A stretch of DNA of 64,000 nucleotides from Flavobacteriaceae bacterium (GTDB lineage Bacteria; Bacteroidota; Bacteroidia; Flavobacteriales; Flavobacteriaceae). The stretch is from the NCBI GenBank assembly GCA_022425945.1, contig JAKMEK010000092.1, positions 1 to 64,000 on the forward strand, written 5' to 3'. The position numbers and the translations under genes are program-made. Shown in pieces: positions 25,706-34,666 of this stretch. Numbering within the stretch: the first letter of the stretch is position 1; each line of letters begins with the position of its first letter. The notes below the pieces were generated by a model. It was given only the letters and a program-made list of their open reading frames with translations. It was not told the DNA's origin and made no database searches.

Positions 25706-27709
25706 GCCAGCTCTTTTTAGCAAAGCTTTAGGATCAGGCTTTTTCCCACGGAATCGTTCATACAACTTCATGGGGTGTTCCGTTCCTCCTTTTGATAAAA
25801 CATGATCATGAAAAGACTGTGCAGTTTCGCTGTCAAATATTCCTTTTTCAAGAAATAATTCAAAGGCATCCGCATCCAATACTTCTGCCCATTTGTAACT
25901 ATAATATCCAGCAGAATATCCACCTTGAAATATGTGCGAAAAGGCAGTGCTCATGCAACTTTCTGGACTGTCTTCTGAAAATTGAAAAGGTTGCATTATA
26001 GCTTTTTCATGTGCCTTAACTGCATTGATTTTTGGTCCATTTTCACCATGCCATGAGAGGTCTAGAAAACCAAAACTCAGTTGTCTTAGCGTTTGAAGCC
26101 CCTGTTGAAATTGTCCTGCTTTTTTGATTTTATCAATGTAATCTTGAGGAATAAGTGCATTGGTTTCAAAGTGCTGAGCAAATAGCGCAAGTGCTTCAGG
26201 TTGATAGCACCAATTTTCTAAGACTTGACTGGGCAATTCAACAAAATCCCAAGACACGCTAGTGCCACTCAGTGCCCCATAGGTTGTGTTGGCTAACATG
26301 CCATGAAGGGCATGTCCAAATTCATGAAAAAGTGTTGTCACTTCATTGAAACTGATTAGGGCTGGTTTTTCTTTTGTCGGTGGAGAGAAATTACACACAA
26401 TAGAAATATGTGGACGAACACCTTCGCTTTGAGCGCGATAAGACGTCATCCAAGCCCCATTGCGTTTTCCTTCTCTTGGATGAAAGTCAGCGTATAATAC
26501 AGCATGAAATTCACCTTCTTTTTTTACTTCATAGGCTTCAACATCAGGGTGATATGTTTCAATTTCAGCATTGATTTTGAAGCTTAAGCCGTACAGTTTT
26601 TCTACAATATCAAATAAACCATTCAGTACTTTTGGAAGGGCGAAATAAGGTTTTAATTCCTCTTCATTGAACGCAAAACGTTCTTGTTTTATTTTTTCCG
26701 AAATGAAACTTGTGTCCCATTTTTCTACCTTGTCATAGCCCAATCGATCTTTTCCAAATACTTGAATTTCTTCCCATTCTTCTTTTGCTTTCGGGTATGA
26801 TTTATCCTTCAAGTCATTTAGGAAGCTAAGTACGGTTTCTTCATCTTTGGCCATGCGTTCTTCCAATACAAAGGCTGCATGAGATGCATAGCCTAACAGT
26901 TCAGCGCGTTGGTGCTTTAGCGCTACAATAGAAAGAATGATATTTTCATTGTTGTTCTCATTGTTTTGAAAACCTCGTTGACCAAAAGCGTGACTCATTT
27001 GTTGACGCAATTCCCTATTTTCAGCATAGGTCATAAATGGAACATAACTTGGGTAATCTAGGGTGAATAGCCATCCTTCTAATTGTTTAGCCTCTGCCAT
27101 TTGTTTCGCCATGTCAATAGCACTATCTGGAAGCCCCCTTAGGTCGTCTTCTTTGGAAATGTGCAGGGAAAATGCATTGCTGTCGGCCAATACATTTTCG
27201 CCAAAATTGAGGCTCAATTTAGCGAGTTCTTGATCGATCTCACGCAAACGATTTTTCTGTTCTTCATTGAGTAAAGCACCATTTCGAACAAATCCTTTGT
27301 ATTCTTTTTCAAGAAGTGTTTTTTGTTCTACTGAGAGATTTCCAGTGTCTCCTTCATAAACGGTTTTGATACGTTTAAATAGGGTGGCATTTAGGCGGAT
27401 GTCGTTTTGTAATTTGGTGAGTAGGGGTGCAGCTTTTTGGGTAACTTCTTGTAATTCGGTACTCGTTTCTGCACTATTTAGATTGAAAAGTGCTCCAGAA
27501 ATGATTCCTAGTTTGGCCCCACTTTTTTCAATGGCTTCCAAGGTGTTTACAAAGCTAGGTACTGCGGTATTTGCGCAAATTGTATCTATTTCCTTGAGGG
27601 TAACATCGATTTCATGTTCAATCGCTGGTAAAAAATGAACTGTTTTTATTTGTTCAAATGGTAGGGTCGAGAAGGGGGTCGAAAAGTCGACAAGTAAAGG
27701 GTTTTTCAA
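25694..27709 (-). CDS. dcp: M3-family zinc peptidase (peptidyl-dipeptidase Dcp / oligopeptidase A type)
   Basis: The 671-residue enzyme has the long helical M3 scaffold and the zinc site TTLFHEFGHALHGML (HExxH, about residue 455), followed by WDFVELPSQVLENW, which carries the third-ligand Glu. The C-terminal GGYSAGYYSYKWAEVLDADAF is the conserved substrate-binding Tyr region. Length fits Dcp/OpdA. No signal peptide is present (MKNPLLVDFSTPFSTLPFEQ), so cytoplasmic turnover of short peptides is likely. It heads a minus-strand block that follows purEK, with 10 bases between the purE stop and its ATG. It could be read as the third gene of that operon. Confidence 0.9.
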   Translation of the reverse strand: MKNPLLVDFSTPFSTLPFEQIKTVHFLPAIEHEIDVTLKEIDTICANTAVPSFVNTLEAIEKSGAKLGIISGALFNLNSAETSTELQEVTQKAAPLLTKLQNDIRLNATLFKRIKTVYEGDTGNLSVEQKTLLEKEYKGFVRNGALLNEEQKNRLREIDQELAKLSLNFGENVLADSNAFSLHISKEDDLRGLPDSAIDMAKQMAEAKQLEGWLFTLDYPSYVPFMTYAENRELRQQMSHAFGQRGFQNNENNNENIILSIVALKHQRAELLGYASHAAFVLEERMAKDEETVLSFLNDLKDKSYPKAKEEWEEIQVFGKDRLGYDKVEKWDTSFISEKIKQERFAFNEEELKPYFALPKVLNGLFDIVEKLYGLSFKINAEIETYHPDVEAYEVKKEGEFHAVLYADFHPREGKRNGAWMTSYRAQSEGVRPHISIVCNFSPPTKEKPALISFNEVTTLFHEFGHALHGMLANTTYGALSGTSVSWDFVELPSQVLENWCYQPEALALFAQHFETNALIPQDYIDKIKKAGQFQQGLQTLRQLSFGFLDLSWHGENGPKINAVKAHEKAIMQPFQFSEDSPESCMSTAFSHIFQGGYSAGYYSYKWAEVLDADAFELFLEKGIFDSETAQSFHDHVLSKGGTEHPMKLYERFRGKKPDPKALLKRAGLVF

Positions 27710-27719
27710 AAGCGATAAA

Positions 27720-28205
27720 TTAGGGGTTTAGTTTTTTTGAGGAAGCAATCACCTTTGTTTTTAATACTTCTTTATAGGCTAGGATTCGATCCAAAACTGC
27801 CTTGTCAGAAGACCCAATGATCTGTGCGGCGAGAATACCTGCATTTTTTGCTCCATTGAGTGCAACAGTTGCCACAGGTACGCCTCCGGGCATTTGCAAA
27901 ATGGATAAAACAGAATCCCAACCGTCGATAGAGTTACTTGACTTGACAGGAACACCGATGATGGGGAGAGGGCTTATGGAAGCTACCATGCCTGGTAAGT
28001 GAGCTGCGCCCCCAGCTCCGGCGACAATAACTTTGATGCCACGCTGATGTGCCTGCTGTCCATAAGTCATCATTTTTTCTGGTGTACGATGTGCCGAAAC
28101 GATGTCAACTTCATATTCAATCTTCAATTCGGTGAGTACATCGATTGCTTCTTGCATTACGGGTAAGTCTGATTCGCTTCCCATGATAATTCCTACCTGT
28201 GCCAT
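27720..28205 (-). CDS. purE: N5-carboxyaminoimidazole ribonucleotide mutase PurE
   Basis: PurE converts N5-CAIR to CAIR in purine synthesis. The 161 residues are the normal length. MGSESDLPVMQEA (about 9-21), VSAHRTPEKMM and GAGGAAHLPGMVAS with PLPIIGVPVKSS form the active site of the class I enzyme. The ATG shares one base with the purK stop (TAATG), so translation is coupled and the two consecutive steps of the pathway are made together. Confidence 0.95.
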   Translation of the reverse strand: MAQVGIIMGSESDLPVMQEAIDVLTELKIEYEVDIVSAHRTPEKMMTYGQQAHQRGIKVIVAGAGGAAHLPGMVASISPLPIIGVPVKSSNSIDGWDSVLSILQMPGGVPVATVALNGAKNAGILAAQIIGSSDKAVLDRILAYKEVLKTKVIASSKKLNP

Positions 28206-29359
28206 TAGTTTGAGATTACTGTGATTATTTTTTTTACTTTTTCTGCGACTTCACGAGCGATGTTAATGTCGTCATTGACAATGGTGACATGTCCCATTTT
28301 ACGGAAAGGTCGTGTGTCTTTTTTGCCATAAATATGAGGTGTAACACCTTCTAAGGAGAGGGCTTGTTCAATATTGTTGTAATGAACTTGGCCAGTATGT
28401 CCTTCTGCACCAACAAGGTTGACCATTACTCCGGCAACGGTTGCATTGGTGCTTCCTAGAGGTAGCCCTAACACAGCGCGAATGTGTTGTTCGAACTGAT
28501 CAGTTAAAGAAGTTTCAATGGTCAAATGTCCACTGTTGTGTGCGCGCGGGGCAACTTCATTAACCATTATTTCGCCTTCTTCAGTAAGGAATAGTTCCAC
28601 CGCAAGCAAGCCAACATGAGAAAATGCTTCGGCGGTTTTGATAGCTATTTCTGTAGCTTTTTTCTTGATGCTTTCGCTAATTCGGGCGGGACAAAGAACG
28701 TATTCTACTTGATTTGCTTCAGGATGAAACTCCATTTCAACAACAGGATATGTTTTCATTTCTCCCTTAGCGTTACGTGCGACAATAACCGCCAATTCAT
28801 GGGTGAAGGGCACCAATTCCTCTGCAATACATTCTTGGTCGTTCAGTTGATCGATGTCTTGTTTCGATCGAATAATACTTACTCCATTTCCATCGTATCC
28901 CATAAGTGCTGCTTTCCAAACAAAAGGATAGTTCAGTTTACCGGTTTCCAATGCTTGTCGAAGCACAGCAGTGTTTTCAAAACGTTGATGTTTTGAGGTT
29001 GGAATTTGGTTTTGCTGGTAAAAATCTTTTTGTACACCTTTGTTTTGGATTAATTCCAAGGTGGCTGCGCTGGGGTATACTTGAACGCCTTCTTTTTCTA
29101 ATTGACGCAATGCTTCGGTGTTTACGTGCTCAATTTCGATGGTAATGACGTCTAGGTGCTTGCCAAAGTCGTAGACGGTTTGGTAATCTTTGAAGTCTCC
29201 TTGCGAAAAGTGATCACAGGCTAATTTTGCGGGTGCGCTTTGACTTGGGTCCAAAACATGTGTGGTGATGTCCCACTTTCGTGTGGTATACAAGAGCATT
29301 TTGCCCAATTGGCCTCCGCCTAAGATGCCTAATTTCGCTGTGGAAGAGAAGTATTGCAT
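28205..29359 (-). CDS. purK: 5-(carboxyamino)imidazole ribonucleotide synthase PurK
   Basis: PurK uses ATP and bicarbonate to make N5-CAIR from AIR. It is an ATP-grasp protein of 384 residues with the N-terminal LGILGGGQLGKML, the ATP-grasp core FVWKAALMGYDGNGV and IAEELVPFTHELAVI, and the C-terminal metal site EVAPRAHNSGHLTIE. I chose the ATG at 29359 instead of the TTG at 29374 used by the track, since MQYFSSTAKLGILGGGQ is a natural start. A TATTTTTG -7 box lies just upstream on this strand. purE follows with a TAATG overlap. Confidence 0.94.
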   Translation of the reverse strand: MQYFSSTAKLGILGGGQLGKMLLYTTRKWDITTHVLDPSQSAPAKLACDHFSQGDFKDYQTVYDFGKHLDVITIEIEHVNTEALRQLEKEGVQVYPSAATLELIQNKGVQKDFYQQNQIPTSKHQRFENTAVLRQALETGKLNYPFVWKAALMGYDGNGVSIIRSKQDIDQLNDQECIAEELVPFTHELAVIVARNAKGEMKTYPVVEMEFHPEANQVEYVLCPARISESIKKKATEIAIKTAEAFSHVGLLAVELFLTEEGEIMVNEVAPRAHNSGHLTIETSLTDQFEQHIRAVLGLPLGSTNATVAGVMVNLVGAEGHTGQVHYNNIEQALSLEGVTPHIYGKKDTRPFRKMGHVTIVNDDINIAREVAEKVKKIITVISN

Positions 29360-29371
29360 AAAACTTTTCCA

Positions 29372-29379
29372 CAAAAATA
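29372..29379 (-). promoter_or_regulatory. Candidate -7 box of the purKE promoter
   Basis: The minus strand reads TATTTTTG 12 bases before the purK ATG, which would give a very short leader. The box overlaps the track's alternative TTG start, which argues for the ATG at 29359. Confidence 0.4.
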
Positions 29380-29430
29380 CATATATATCTTTGATTGGTA
29401 AACCTCAATAGAAAAAAGGCTTATTTTAGG

Positions 29431-29438
29431 TATCTTTG
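29431..29438 (+). promoter_or_regulatory. Candidate -7 box of the adk promoter
   Basis: TATCTTTG matches TAnnTTTG 18 bases before the adk ATG. A second copy of the same octamer occurs at 29386-29393. No TTG at -33 spacing is seen for either. Confidence 0.4.
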
Positions 29439-29456
29439 CTCCAATAAACACAAACT

Positions 29457-30029
29457 ATGATTAATTTAGTTCTCTTTGGAAAACCCGGAGCAGGAAAAGG
29501 CACACAAGCTGAATTTTTAAAATCGCATTATCAATTGGTTCATATTTCTACTGGAGATGTTTTCCGATACAACATCAAAAATGCAACAGACCTTGGGAAA
29601 TTAGCTCAATCGTATATGGACAAGGGTGACCTTGTCCCCGATGAAGTTACCATCAATATGTTGGAGGCAGAGGTTGAGAAAAATCCAGCAGCAAAAGGAT
29701 TTATTTTTGACGGTTTTCCTAGAACAGAAGCACAGGCAAAAAGTCTCGATGCCTTCTTGGAAAGAAAAGCAATGTCCATTTCTGGAACAATTGCCTTAGA
29801 GGCAACTGACGATGAGTTGGTGGAACGCCTTTTGAAAAGAGGAGAAACCAGTGGTCGTCCAGACGATCAAGACGAAAGCAAAATTCGCAATCGCTTCGAT
29901 GAATACAACCAGAAAACGGCCCCTCTTCGTTCATTCTATACAGCACAAAACAAGTTTCATAGCATCAATGGAATTGGATCGATTGAAGAAATAACAGCGC
30001 GACTGATGACCGTCATTGACGCACTTTAA
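29457..30029 (+). CDS. adk: Adenylate kinase
   Basis: Adenylate kinase balances AMP, ADP and ATP. The P-loop GKPGAGKGTQAEFLKSHY is at residues 8-25, the AMP-binding segment is HISTGDVFRYNI, and FDGFPRTEAQAKSLD is the family signature. At 190 residues it is the short form: the LID is KRGETSGRPDDQDESKIRNR with no zinc-binding cysteines. It is followed after 9 bases by obg on the same strand. Confidence 0.96.
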   Translation: MINLVLFGKPGAGKGTQAEFLKSHYQLVHISTGDVFRYNIKNATDLGKLAQSYMDKGDLVPDEVTINMLEAEVEKNPAAKGFIFDGFPRTEAQAKSLDAFLERKAMSISGTIALEATDDELVERLLKRGETSGRPDDQDESKIRNRFDEYNQKTAPLRSFYTAQNKFHSINGIGSIEEITARLMTVIDAL

Positions 30030-30038
30030 GATTTATTT

Positions 30039-31049
30039 ATGACCGAAGGAAATTTTGTCGACTACGTTAAGCTAATTGTCCATTCGGGAAACGGAGGAAA
30101 AGGCTCTACGCATTTACACCGCGAAAAATACATCACCAAAGGAGGTCCTGATGGGGGAGATGGTGGAAGAGGAGGGCATATTATCCTTCGAGGGAATCCT
30201 AATTTGTGGACCCTTTTTACCTTTAAATTCAAACGAAGTTTTTCTGCTGGCCATGGAGAGCACGGAAGTAAAAATAGAAGTTCAGGAGCACAGGGAGAGG
30301 ATGTTTTTATTGATGTGCCACTGGGTACCTTGGTAAAGAATACCGAAACAGGAGAGATGATCACCGAGATTACTGAAAAAGGTGAAGAAGTGGTTTTGTT
30401 GGAAGGAGGCTTAGGAGGTCGAGGAAATTGGCACTTTAAATCCCCTACACGTCAAACTCCTCGCTATGCACAACCCGGTATAAAAGGAGGAGAATTGCAA
30501 ATCACTCTTGAGATGAAAGTCTTAGCAGATGTGGGTCTTGTAGGCTTTCCTAATGCAGGTAAATCTACCCTTTTGGCAGCACTTACCTCGGCTAAGCCCA
30601 AAATAGCCGATTATGAATTTACTACCCTGAAGCCTAATCTAGGAATTGTTCAGTACCGCGATTTTCGCTCTTTTGTGATGGCCGATATTCCGGGAATCAT
30701 TGAAGGCGCTGCCCAAGGTAAAGGTTTGGGGCATTATTTCCTTAGGCACATAGAACGTAATTCAGTTTTATTGTATTTGATTCCAGCCGATGCCAAAAAT
30801 GTCAAAAAAGAATTTGAGATTTTGCGCAGCGAACTGCAAGAATTTAATCCCGAATTGTTGGATAAAAACTATATGATTGTTTTATCTAAATGTGATCTTC
30901 TGGATGATGAGTTGAAGGCGGAGTACGCCAAAGAAATGAGCGAAAGTTTTGGTGACATCCCTCACATGATGATTTCTTCAGTAAGCCAAATGGGCATGAT
31001 TGAACTAAAGGATAAACTATGGACGTTGATCAACGAACCAGTCGACTAA
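30039..31049 (+). CDS. obg: GTPase Obg/CgtA
   Basis: Obg is an essential GTPase linked to 50S ribosome assembly and stress signalling. The 336-residue protein has the glycine-rich Obg domain (about 1-158, [25 protein letters not shown] and EGGLGGRGN) and the G domain (about 159-330) with G1 [10 protein letters not shown]2 in [13 protein letters not shown]3 DIPG and G4 SKCD. The C-terminal OCT domain of longer Obg proteins is absent, as is usual in this phylum. It follows adk by 9 bases, and its last 31 bases overlap the TPR gene. Confidence 0.95.
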   Translation: MTEGNFVDYVKLIVHSGNGGKGSTHLHREKYITKGGPDGGDGGRGGHIILRGNPNLWTLFTFKFKRSFSAGHGEHGSKNRSSGAQGEDVFIDVPLGTLVKNTETGEMITEITEKGEEVVLLEGGLGGRGNWHFKSPTRQTPRYAQPGIKGGELQITLEMKVLADVGLVGFPNAGKSTLLAALTSAKPKIADYEFTTLKPNLGIVQYRDFRSFVMADIPGIIEGAAQGKGLGHYFLRHIERNSVLLYLIPADAKNVKKEFEILRSELQEFNPELLDKNYMIVLSKCDLLDDELKAEYAKEMSESFGDIPHMMISSVSQMGMIELKDKLWTLINEPVD

Positions 31050-31945
31050 AGAGTTTTCTCTTTTTTTGTTTCATTTCTGCTTTTTGTCTAGGACAACAAA
31101 GTCCTCCGTTTCTAGAAAATGACACGAGTAAAAAAAAGGAATATGAGTTTTTGCGTCAGGAAATTTTAATGACCAAGGGTTCGGCACTCGAAAAAATTGA
31201 ACAAAGAATTCACCTCGCTTCTGTCTATAAAGAGCAGAAAGATGTGCTGACAGCCCTTGAAGAAAAACGTGTTTTAGATGGTGAAACAGCAGGTTTATAC
31301 TATTTAATTGCCGGAACAAATGGTATCATGGCCCTACAGCTAAGTCGCTTTTTTTCCATTCCATATGTGAGGGCAATGTTGGAAAACTTCGATAAGTCAA
31401 TAGCACTAGACCCCACTTTTACGCCAAGCTATGAGGCTTATGTAGAAGCACTCTGTATGGTGCCTGCTTTGTTGGGCGGAGATGTAAACAAAGCGAAACG
31501 ACTTGCTACTGCCTTAGTCAAGTTGAGTCCCTTTGAGGGATATTTTGCTCAGGGATACATTGCAGAAAGTCAAGCGTTAAAAGACCTAGCGGTTGTCAAG
31601 TACATCCAAGCCTTTAATTCATTGCTTAAAGTAGATTTTTGCACTGTAGATTTAGATGTTTTTTTCAGCACCAAATCCATGAATTTGCCCTACAAGATTG
31701 CTGAATTGAGTGTTCAGTATGACTTGGCAAGTGCGATTGGCCTATGTTCAATAGACTATTTCATTGATCGTCAAAGTGCTTTGTATAACCTTCCTTTGGA
31801 GTGGGCCTATTTTCGAAAAGCACAATTGCACAAGAAGATCGGCCAAACTGAAAAAGCTTACCAAAGTATTTCACAAGCACTAGAAATTAACCCTAATTTC
31901 ACACTAGCTAAACAATTTAAACAAACCCACTGGAGTAAAATATGA
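31019..31945 (+). CDS. Exported tetratricopeptide-like repeat protein
   Basis: I do not recognise a specific family. The 308 residues begin with a signal-like stretch ([20 protein letters not shown]), suggesting a periplasmic protein, and continue as helical hairpins. A clear TPR unit lies near the C-terminus: [20 protein letters not shown] with [37 protein letters not shown] is a second. Because no later Met gives a full product, the start at 31019 stands, which means a 31-base overlap with obg. It overlaps mpl by 4 bases (ATGA), so it sits inside an adk-obg-TPR-mpl transcription unit. A link to envelope upkeep is only inferred from mpl. Confidence 0.65.
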   Translation: MDVDQRTSRLKSFLFFCFISAFCLGQQSPPFLENDTSKKKEYEFLRQEILMTKGSALEKIEQRIHLASVYKEQKDVLTALEEKRVLDGETAGLYYLIAGTNGIMALQLSRFFSIPYVRAMLENFDKSIALDPTFTPSYEAYVEALCMVPALLGGDVNKAKRLATALVKLSPFEGYFAQGYIAESQALKDLAVVKYIQAFNSLLKVDFCTVDLDVFFSTKSMNLPYKIAELSVQYDLASAIGLCSIDYFIDRQSALYNLPLEWAYFRKAQLHKKIGQTEKAYQSISQALEINPNFTLAKQFKQTHWSKI

Positions 31946-33300
31946 AACGATTACACTTTATTGCGATTGGCGGAAGTGCCATGCATAATCTTGCCTTGGC
32001 GCTTCAGTCAAAGGGCTATGTGATTACTGGTAGTGACGATGCAATTTTTGAACCCTCCAAGTCGCGCTTAGCAAATGCCGGCTTACTTCCCGAAGACTTG
32101 GGTTGGGATAAAACACGAATTACTCCTGAACTAGATGGTGTAATTCTTGGCATGCACGCCAAAAAAGACAATCCAGAGCTACTCCAAGCCCAAGCCCTTG
32201 GTGTGAAGATTTATTCTTATCCCGAGTTTTTGTATGAGCAAAGTAAGGCAAAAACGCGCGTGGTAATTGCAGGGAGTCATGGTAAGACATCGATTACTGC
32301 GATGGTGCTTCACGTGCTGAATTATCATGAGATAGAAGTTGATTTTATGGTAGGTGCTCAACTCGAAGGTTTCGATACCATGGTTCATCTTACAGATGAA
32401 AATGATTTTATGCTCATCGAAGGCGATGAGTACCTTTCTTCTCCCATTGATTTACAGTCTAAATTTTTGTGGTACAAGCCCCATGTTACACTCATTTCTG
32501 GTATCGCTTGGGACCACATCAATGTTTTCCCAACCTTATCTGACTACGAAGATCAATTCCGAAAATATATTGAAACAATTGTGCCGGGTGGTGCGGTTAT
32601 TTATAACAAAGAAGATGCCGTATTGACCCGCCTGATTTTGCAAAGTGAAAACACCATTCGCAAGCAAAGCTATGAGAGGCCAGAAGCTATGATCGATAAT
32701 GGTATAACCTATCTTCAAACAGAAGAAGGTGATCTGCCTTTGTCGGTTTTTGGTGATCATAACCTCTTCAATTTGGCCGGCGCAAAATGGATTTGTCAAC
32801 TCATGGGAGTAGACGAAATGGATTTCTACGAGGCGATAGAGAGTTTTAAAGGCGCTGCAAAACGTTTGGAGCGAATTGTAGAAGGCAAGAGGTCTTACCT
32901 CTTTAAAGATTTTGCGCATGCTCCCAGTAAAGTAGCTGCAACAGTAAAGGCCGTAAGAGCACAGTTTGAAGGTTTTACAACCATTGGGTGTTTAGAGCTT
33001 CATACTTACAGTAGTTTGGATCCTGCTTTTTTACCGAATTATAAAGATAGTTTGGCAGGCTTGGATAAAGCCATTGTATTTTATGATCCTGAAGCGTTAA
33101 AAATTAAAGGACGTCCAGCGATTGCAGTTGAAGAGATTAAAACGGCTTTTGGAAATCCCGATTTAGAAGTATACACAGAACCAGCTTCTTTACACCGCGA
33201 TCTCTTGGGTCAAAACTATGACCAATCGGTCTTATTGATGATGAGTTCTGGGAACTATGGTGGTTTGGATTGGGATCAGCTCTCTTCTACTATTGTTTAG
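31942..33300 (+). CDS. mpl: UDP-MurNAc:L-Ala-gamma-D-Glu-meso-DAP ligase Mpl
   Basis: Mpl reattaches the recycled tripeptide L-Ala-D-Glu-mDAP to UDP-MurNAc. The 452-residue Mur ligase has the MurC-like N-terminus FIAIGGSAMHNLALALQSKG, the variant typical of Mpl. It also has the P-loop AGSHGKTSITAMV, the LIEGDEYLSSPIDLQSKFLW and SGIAWDHINVFPT motifs, and the C-terminal KDFAHAPSKVAATVKAVR. MurC has different residues at these places, and a genuine murC is present at 57 kb. The presence of Mpl agrees with a meso-DAP peptidoglycan. It overlaps the TPR gene by 4 bases and is convergent with the PaiB-like gene, sharing 11 bases. Confidence 0.9.
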   Translation: MKRLHFIAIGGSAMHNLALALQSKGYVITGSDDAIFEPSKSRLANAGLLPEDLGWDKTRITPELDGVILGMHAKKDNPELLQAQALGVKIYSYPEFLYEQSKAKTRVVIAGSHGKTSITAMVLHVLNYHEIEVDFMVGAQLEGFDTMVHLTDENDFMLIEGDEYLSSPIDLQSKFLWYKPHVTLISGIAWDHINVFPTLSDYEDQFRKYIETIVPGGAVIYNKEDAVLTRLILQSENTIRKQSYERPEAMIDNGITYLQTEEGDLPLSVFGDHNLFNLAGAKWICQLMGVDEMDFYEAIESFKGAAKRLERIVEGKRSYLFKDFAHAPSKVAATVKAVRAQFEGFTTIGCLELHTYSSLDPAFLPNYKDSLAGLDKAIVFYDPEALKIKGRPAIAVEEIKTAFGNPDLEVYTEPASLHRDLLGQNYDQSVLLMMSSGNYGGLDWDQLSSTIV

Positions 33301-33916
33301 TTTTGGTTTTGTGAGCACTGTAGAGTAAGTTGATGGCCTGCTCTACTTTTTTTGTTTCTAGAAGCATGGCTTCTTTGGCTAACTCGCGATCTTTTTGTAG
33401 CTTGTCTTGAGAAATTTTATATTTTCCTTCCCACGATTCAATCACAATACGAAAGCCTACGATATAGTCAAGTGCAGCTGCCATGCGCGGATTGTCTGCC
33501 TTCAATACATAGTTAGGCTGATCTCCCTCCAAAAATGCGGTCATATTGATAAGGCTATGTTTTACTTTTTCTTGATCCGTTTCGATGATTACTCGACCCT
33601 TAAGGTGCGCTTTGAAGTAATTCCATGTAGGGAGCTGCGTGGTGCTGTATACCGAAGGAGAGATGTAAACTTGAGGTCCGTTAAAAATGAGTTGTACCTT
33701 TTCATTTTCTTTAAAATGGGCTAGTTGCGGATTGTATTTGTCTAAATGCCCGATCAATTCGCCTAGACCACCGTTGGGTTGATAGATCAGCGGGGTATGA
33801 CTACTTTCCATTTCATTGTTGAGACAGCTGTTTATGATGGCTAGGGGGTAAGCCTTGATTAGGTTTACAATGTTCTGGTAGCTTTCTTCTTGATGATGAC
33901 CTGGAGGATATTGCAT
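33290..33916 (-). CDS. PaiB-family FMN-binding protein
   Basis: The 208-residue protein matches the PaiB/FMN-binding split-barrel family. It starts MQYPPGHHQ, has GLGELIGHLDKYNPQLAHF and the family signature FNGPQVYISPSVYSTTQLPTWNYFKAHLKG (given here in two overlapping motifs), and ends with GFRIVIESWEGKYKISQDK. Bacillus PaiB was described as a negative regulator of sporulation and protease genes, but most homologues have no proven DNA-binding role; an FMN or heme cofactor role is plausible. It is transcribed alone, convergent with mpl and divergent from radC. Confidence 0.85.
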   Translation of the reverse strand: MQYPPGHHQEESYQNIVNLIKAYPLAIINSCLNNEMESSHTPLIYQPNGGLGELIGHLDKYNPQLAHFKENEKVQLIFNGPQVYISPSVYSTTQLPTWNYFKAHLKGRVIIETDQEKVKHSLINMTAFLEGDQPNYVLKADNPRMAAALDYIVGFRIVIESWEGKYKISQDKLQKDRELAKEAMLLETKKVEQAINLLYSAHKTKTKQ

Positions 33917-33967
33917 AAAATGTGTATTTTTCTTGTCCTGAACGAATGTATTAAAATAACCTAAATC

Positions 33968-34666
33968 ATGTCAGAAAAACCTACACATTTTACCATTCGC
34001 GATTGGTCGATAGACGATCGTCCTAGAGAGAAAATGCTCGCTAAAGGTGCGCAAATTCTATCAAATGCTGAGCTACTAGCGTTGCTTATTGGTAGCGGAA
34101 ATCAAGGAGAATCGGCTGTGCATCTAATGCAACGTTTGTTGGCTTCTGTAGGAAATAATATGGCCAAATTGCATACCATGGCCTTAGAAAAGTTGATGGA
34201 TTGGAAGGGCATTGGTCCTGCCAAAGCAGTCAAAATTAAAGCGGCTTTGGAAGTTGGGAAGCGTATTCAATTAGAGATTCCTAAAGAGCAGTTGCAGTTT
34301 TCGCAAAGTAAGGATGTCTATCAATTGTTTCAGCCAGTATTGAGTTTCTTGGGACATGAAGAATTTTGGGTTGCTTATCTGAATCATCAAAATAGGGTTA
34401 TTGTTCATCAGTGTTTGAGTAAGGGGGGTATTGCGTCAACTACGGTAGATGTTCGTTTGCTTTTGCGGAAAGCACTTGAGGTGGGGGCTACATCAATCAT
34501 TTTAGCACATAATCATCCCACGGGAAATTTACAACCCAGCAGGGCAGACAAACTGCTGACTGCTAAAATTCAAAAAGCGACAAAAGTTATCGATATTCAA
34601 CTGCTCGATCATTTAATTGTTTCTGAAAATGGCTACTTTAGCTTTGCTGACGAAAATATGCTGTAA
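33968..34666 (+). CDS. radC: RadC-family (JAMM/MPN) protein
   Basis: The 232-residue protein has the RadC plan: an N-terminal UPF0758 region (IRDWSIDDRPREKMLAKGAQ and LLALLIGSG), a helix-hairpin-helix (about 80-100, WKGIGPAKAVKIKAALEVGKR), and the JAMM metal motif LAHNHPTGNLQPSRADK near residue 178. The name refers to an old DNA-repair assignment that was later questioned, so the true function is unknown. The stop codon overlaps the ATG of the following NodB-like gene (TAATG), which implies coupled translation. Confidence 0.9.
   Translation: MSEKPTHFTIRDWSIDDRPREKMLAKGAQILSNAELLALLIGSGNQGESAVHLMQRLLASVGNNMAKLHTMALEKLMDWKGIGPAKAVKIKAALEVGKRIQLEIPKEQLQFSQSKDVYQLFQPVLSFLGHEEFWVAYLNHQNRVIVHQCLSKGGIASTTVDVRLLLRKALEVGATSIILAHNHPTGNLQPSRADKLLTAKIQKATKVIDIQLLDHLIVSENGYFSFADENML

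Noticed and set aside
28616-28996. 126-codon plus-strand ORF antisense to purK
   Set aside because: PurK motifs cover the whole stretch on the other strand; no promoter or family feature.
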